In this document: positions 11,949 to 12,762 of the stretch, in pieces
How positions within the stretch are numbered: position 1 is the first letter of the stretch
How the letters are laid out: each line of letters opens with the position of its first letter
Origin: JALOAR01 sp964348605
Lineage (GTDB): Bacteria; Patescibacteriota; Minisyncoccia; UBA6257; Colwellbacteraceae
NCBI GenBank assembly: GCA_964348605.1
Contig: CAYGDC010000011.1
Span: 1-12,762 of the forward strand
Direction: 5' to 3'
DNA length: 12,762 bases
The notes under the pieces: model-generated
What the model was told of the DNA's origin: nothing
The model's database searches: none
Seen by the model: the letters and a program-made list of their open reading frames with translations, nothing else
Translations under genes and position numbers: made by a program

Positions 11949-12714
11949 AAATATTCTCGTTGGTGCTTTAGGAGTTATAATCATAACTAATTCTCTTACT
12001 TCTGTCTTAGTTTTCGCTCAAGTAGCCCCAACCGAAAGAAAAAATCCAATTGAACGAAATATTCCAGCTGGAAGAGATTTCTGTGAGCGAATCGATGAAA
12101 TTATATCACGAGTTGATCAACAAGTTACTAATCGAATAACAAGCTTAGAGGTTCAGCGACAAAGAGGAATAAACAAATTAACCGAGCGAAGAAATACACG
12201 CAATGAGCGCGCACTAGAAAATCAAGTAAAGCGAGATAGAAATCGCACAGAACATTACGCTAAATTAGAAACGCGAGCTACGACTGACGCTCAAAGAGCG
12301 GCCGTTGCGGCGTTTCGTGCGACAACTGAATTAGCAATTACAGCAAGAAAAACCGCACTAGACTCGGCAACCCAATCTTTTAGACAAAGTCTAAATCAAG
12401 AGATAACCGCTCGACAAACCGCAGTTGATGCAGCCGTTAATACTTTTCAAAGCAGCCGGATCACTGCTATTAACCAAGCTAAATCTGGTTGCGCCGCTGG
12501 CGTTGACGCAAAAACCGTACGCGAAACATTCCATACTAATATAAGAGTAGCTCAAGCACAGTTCAACAACGAAAGACAAGAAATTGAAAAGCGTAAAGAC
12601 TTAATTGAGCCTATTCGCGTAATCCAAAGACAAGCGATAGAAAAAGCCATTGCTGACTTTAAAACAACGATGGAAAAAGCACGAACTGATTTACAGGCCG
12701 CTTTTCAACAATAA
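11938..12714 (+). CDS. Secreted coiled-coil protein, 258 residues
   Basis: The protein starts with a signal peptide (MNYKNILVGALGVIIITNSL, continuing to VLVFAQ at 24-28). Likely cleavage is near residue 27. The rest is nearly all charged helix: an Arg/Glu-rich coiled coil at about 45-110, an alanine-rich part with a 22-residue repeat (ITARKTALDSATQSF at 134, ITARQTAVDAAVNTF at 156), and a C-terminal helix to 258. Two cysteines, C49 (DFCERI) and C185 (SGCAAGVD), bracket the central helices and could be disulfide-linked. I associate such proteins with Patescibacteria genomes, but no function is known to me. ATG 11938 is preferred over the in-frame ATG 11818 because only the later start puts the signal peptide at the N-terminus. 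It overlaps the preceding gene by 11 bases, which suggests coupled translation. Confidence 0.8.
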   Translation: MNYKNILVGALGVIIITNSLTSVLVFAQVAPTERKNPIERNIPAGRDFCERIDEIISRVDQQVTNRITSLEVQRQRGINKLTERRNTRNERALENQVKRDRNRTEHYAKLETRATTDAQRAAVAAFRATTELAITARKTALDSATQSFRQSLNQEITARQTAVDAAVNTFQSSRITAINQAKSGCAAGVDAKTVRETFHTNIRVAQAQFNNERQEIEKRKDLIEPIRVIQRQAIEKAIADFKTTMEKARTDLQAAFQQ

Positions 12715-12762
12715 GTTCAGAGTTTTCCGAATCACTAAAAAAGAATAGACAAAAACAAGCGA

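Noticed and set aside
1..12762. CRISPR array, insertion sequence or prophage
   Set aside because: No regularly spaced repeats, terminal inverted repeats or transposase, integrase or phage genes were seen.
1..12762. Alternative genetic code with TGA as glycine, as in some Patescibacteria
   Set aside because: All recognised genes are complete with TAA or TAG stops and need no in-frame TGA readthrough. The lack of TGA stops among so few genes is weak evidence.

Overview
The window looks like chromosomal DNA from an anaerobic bacterium of the Candidate Phyla Radiation (Patescibacteria), probably on the Parcubacteria side. This placement is an inference from gene content: an oxygen-sensitive class III ribonucleotide reductase, an Obg GTPase without its usual C-terminal domain, a lone coenzyme F420 ligase-like protein, a surface protein with three lamin-tail domains, and a secreted coiled-coil protein of a type I associate with these genomes. 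The DNA is AT-rich, most genes lack a Shine-Dalgarno sequence, and no gene in the window ends in TGA. No gene sequence requires an altered genetic code.

Layout. Positions 1-1295 (minus) hold the N-terminal 431 codons of nrdD, cut off by the window edge. A 460-base divergent spacer (1296-1755) carries two consensus DnaA boxes and a run of small hairpins. It is followed on the plus strand by obg and a CofE-like gene (to 3486). These converge on a minus-strand group: an Hsp20 chaperone (3514-3876), and a SpoU/TrmH methyltransferase (3935-4414) just downstream of an 832-residue membrane-anchored lamin-tail protein (4427-6925). Further right on the minus strand are thioredoxin reductase (7095-8012), glutaredoxin (8097-8345), a 58-codon membrane protein (8350-8526) and a flippase (8628-10067). 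The plus strand then has a cupin with a terminator; an unrecognised 191-residue protein with its own promoter, leader hairpin, strong ribosome binding site and terminator; a tRNA-Arg with the unusual anticodon GCG; and two overlapping genes for exported proteins (11625-12714).

How the genes fit together. NrdD makes deoxynucleotides anaerobically, and the thioredoxin reductase-glutaredoxin pair could supply its electrons. That reductase lacks the usual NADPH-binding arginines. The DnaA boxes beside nrdD and obg may link nucleotide supply or Obg to replication. The flippase, the lamin-tail protein and the two C-terminal exported proteins concern the cell surface. Hsp20, the methyltransferase and Obg are housekeeping factors for protein quality, RNA modification and ribosome assembly.

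The points most worth attention are the tRNA-Arg(GCG), the orphan 191-residue gene with deviating codon use, the overlapping exported pair, the DnaA-box spacer, the recurrent -10 hexamer nine bases before start codons (suggesting leaderless mRNAs), and the reductase of uncertain electron donor. No CRISPR array, insertion sequence or prophage gene was seen.
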